Below, one piece after another: positions 5,087 through 6,338 of a DNA stretch of 6,338 bases. The stretch is from an uncultured Collinsella sp. (GTDB lineage: Bacteria; Actinomycetota; Coriobacteriia; Coriobacteriales; Coriobacteriaceae): NCBI GenBank assembly GCA_958407085.1, contig CATYHY010000079.1, forward strand, positions 1-6,338, given 5' to 3'. Each line of letters opens with the position of its first letter. The first letter of the stretch is position 1. Made by a program: the position numbers and the translations under genes. Under the pieces are notes generated by a model. The model was not told the origin of the DNA. It saw only the letters and a list, made by a program, of their open reading frames with translations, and ran no database searches.

Positions 5087-6338
5087 TTGTCTCGACTGAA
5101 CAAAGGGGCCGCGGAGCAGCGTTTTCCACTGCCCGCCTTGCTCCAAAAGCTAGCCTGCGCCATGGCCGTGGCGCTCGCGCTGGTGTGCGCAGGGGCATAT
5201 GCGCCCACGACCGCCCAGGCGCTTGAGACCGCAAAGATTACCGCCCGACCCAACACTGGTTCGGGCAGCGCTGTGGTCGGCGGTACCGAGACGCGCATTA
5301 CCTGGGAGGTCCAGGCCGATGCCGACGAGGAGCTGAGCGGTCTTTCGCTGACGTTTGTCGACGGCACGACGTTTGGTACCGATGACACGCGATTGACGAT
5401 GCTCTCGGGCGAGGACCTCATGGATCGTACGCCCATGAAGCCCACGTGCAAGGCTGACGGCCAGACGCTCAAGATCGACTTTGGCGAGACGGCGCCTGCC
5501 GGCGGCTTTTTCCGTGTCGAGGTTTACGGCGTGACCTTCCCCGTCGAGGGCGGCGATGAGGCCTTTAGCGGCACCTGCACTTTGGCCGATGGCTCGACCA
5601 AGAAGATCTCCAAGATTCCGTCGGTGGAGATCAAGGGCGTGACGGCATTCGATAACTTCCTGGCCGATCTTAAGGAGCAGCCGTGGGTCGAGGCCTGGAA
5701 CTCCAATATGTTCCTGCGCCTGTTCTTAAACCCAGTCATTTTGGTCCAAAGCCTGCCGATCGTCTTTAAGGGCTTCCTTATGTCGCTCTCGATCGTGCTT
5801 GTGGCGTTTCCGCTGGCAATTCCCTTTGGCTTTGCCTTGTCGCTCATGCGCATCTCCAAGTCGCGCATCCTGCGCTGCCTCGCCGGCATCTATGTGAATA
5901 TCATCCGCGGTACGCCGGCGTTCCTGCAGATCTATATCGCGTTCTTCGGTCTGCCGTTGGCCGGCGTCAAGGTTGATGACTACGTGCTTGGCGTTATCGT
6001 CATGGCCATGAACTCGTCTGCGTACCTATGCGAGATCTTCCGTGCCGGTATTCAATCGATCCCCAAGGGCCAAAACGAGGCTGCGCGTTCGCTGGGCATG
6101 AACGCGTTCCAGACGCTGCTCTATGTCATGATTCCGCAGACGTTCCGTAATGTTTTGCCTACGCTGACCAGCGAGTTTATCTTGCTTTACAAGGATACGT
6201 CGCTGCTTGCCGCCGTGGGTGTGGTCGAGATCGTCATGAACGCCCGTACCATCGTGGCCACGACGGGCTCCATTACACCGTACGTGGTTGCCGCCCTGTT
6301 CTATCTGGTCATCACCCTGCCGCTCGCTCGCTTGGTGA
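5087..6338 (+). CDS. Amino acid ABC permease with N-terminal signal peptide and exported domain (3' end cut)
   Basis: The frame is open from TTG 5087 to the end of the window (417 codons, no stop seen). Residues 215-417 are a His/Glu/Gln/Arg-type permease domain: N-terminal segment NPVILVQSLPIVFKGF, several membrane helices, R274-G-T-P277 after the second hydrophobic helix, and the EAA loop E331-A-A-R-S-L-G337 that docks the ATPase. Only about 20 residues of this domain should be missing. Before it lies an unusual extension: a basic start, a hydrophobic core (about 22-37) and a likely signal peptidase site, AQA45-LE, then about 160 exported residues rich in Thr, Gly, Asp and beta-prone segments, with two cysteines (C121, C164). 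This extension is not an obvious substrate-binding domain and I do not recognise it. TTG 5087 is preceded by AGGAG (5077-5081) at 5 nt; the in-frame ATG at 5162 would cut into the signal peptide. Confidence 0.88.
   Translation, partial: MSRLNKGAAEQRFPLPALLQKLACAMAVALALVCAGAYAPTTAQALETAKITARPNTGSGSAVVGGTETRITWEVQADADEELSGLSLTFVDGTTFGTDDTRLTMLSGEDLMDRTPMKPTCKADGQTLKIDFGETAPAGGFFRVEVYGVTFPVEGGDEAFSGTCTLADGSTKKISKIPSVEIKGVTAFDNFLADLKEQPWVEAWNSNMFLRLFLNPVILVQSLPIVFKGFLMSLSIVLVAFPLAIPFGFALSLMRISKSRILRCLAGIYVNIIRGTPAFLQIYIAFFGLPLAGVKVDDYVLGVIVMAMNSSAYLCEIFRAGIQSIPKGQNEAARSLGMNAFQTLLYVMIPQTFRNVLPTLTSEFILLYKDTSLLAAVGVVEIVMNARTIVATTGSITPYVVAALFYLVITLPLARLV

Noticed and set aside
4078..5472. Long 464-codon open frame on the minus strand opposite the binding-protein and permease genes
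   Set aside because: It is antisense to two clearly recognisable proteins, and its translation is a low-complexity Val/Leu/Gly/Asp stretch typical of the mirror frame of a GC-rich gene. It has no recognisable domain.

Overview
The window looks like a chromosomal segment of a high-GC Actinobacteriota gut anaerobe. A Collinsella-like member of the Coriobacteriia is my best guess, from the GC-rich codon use, the Fe-S aldo/keto reductase and the style of the proteins. This is inference; no rRNA or marker gene is present to prove it.

Layout. Positions 1-296 (minus strand) hold the 5' part of a ketopantoate-reductase-family gene. Its transcript would begin with an unusual leader (about 300-480) that contains a 22-codon open frame with its own ribosome binding site (RBS) and then a terminator-like hairpin just ahead of the gene's RBS. 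Divergent from it, positions 621-1811 (plus) encode an aldo/keto reductase with a C-terminal double [4Fe-4S] ferredoxin-like segment. Next on the plus strand come a Gfo/Idh/MocA-type oxidoreductase (1902-2921) and endonuclease IV, nfo (3094-3960). Each of these two genes is preceded by a nearly identical 79-nt palindromic element (1812-1890 and 2999-3077) that ends just before the gene's Shine-Dalgarno sequence.

From about 4022 a separate transcription unit starts at a good sigma70-type promoter. It encodes a lipoprotein solute-binding protein of the polar amino acid family (4108-4968), then two tandem hairpins, then a permease (5087 to beyond the window end). The permease starts at TTG and carries a signal peptide plus about 160 residues of exported domain in front of the usual transmembrane domain. 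The ATPase of this importer is not in the window and may lie downstream.

How the genes fit together. The binding protein and permease form an amino acid ABC importer; the hairpins between them probably lower permease expression relative to the binding protein. The two oxidoreductases and nfo share direction and the repeated element but have no obvious common pathway. The observations most worth following are the paired palindromic element that can base-pair with the downstream RBS, the unusual permease fusion, and the peptide-encoding leader of the reductase gene.
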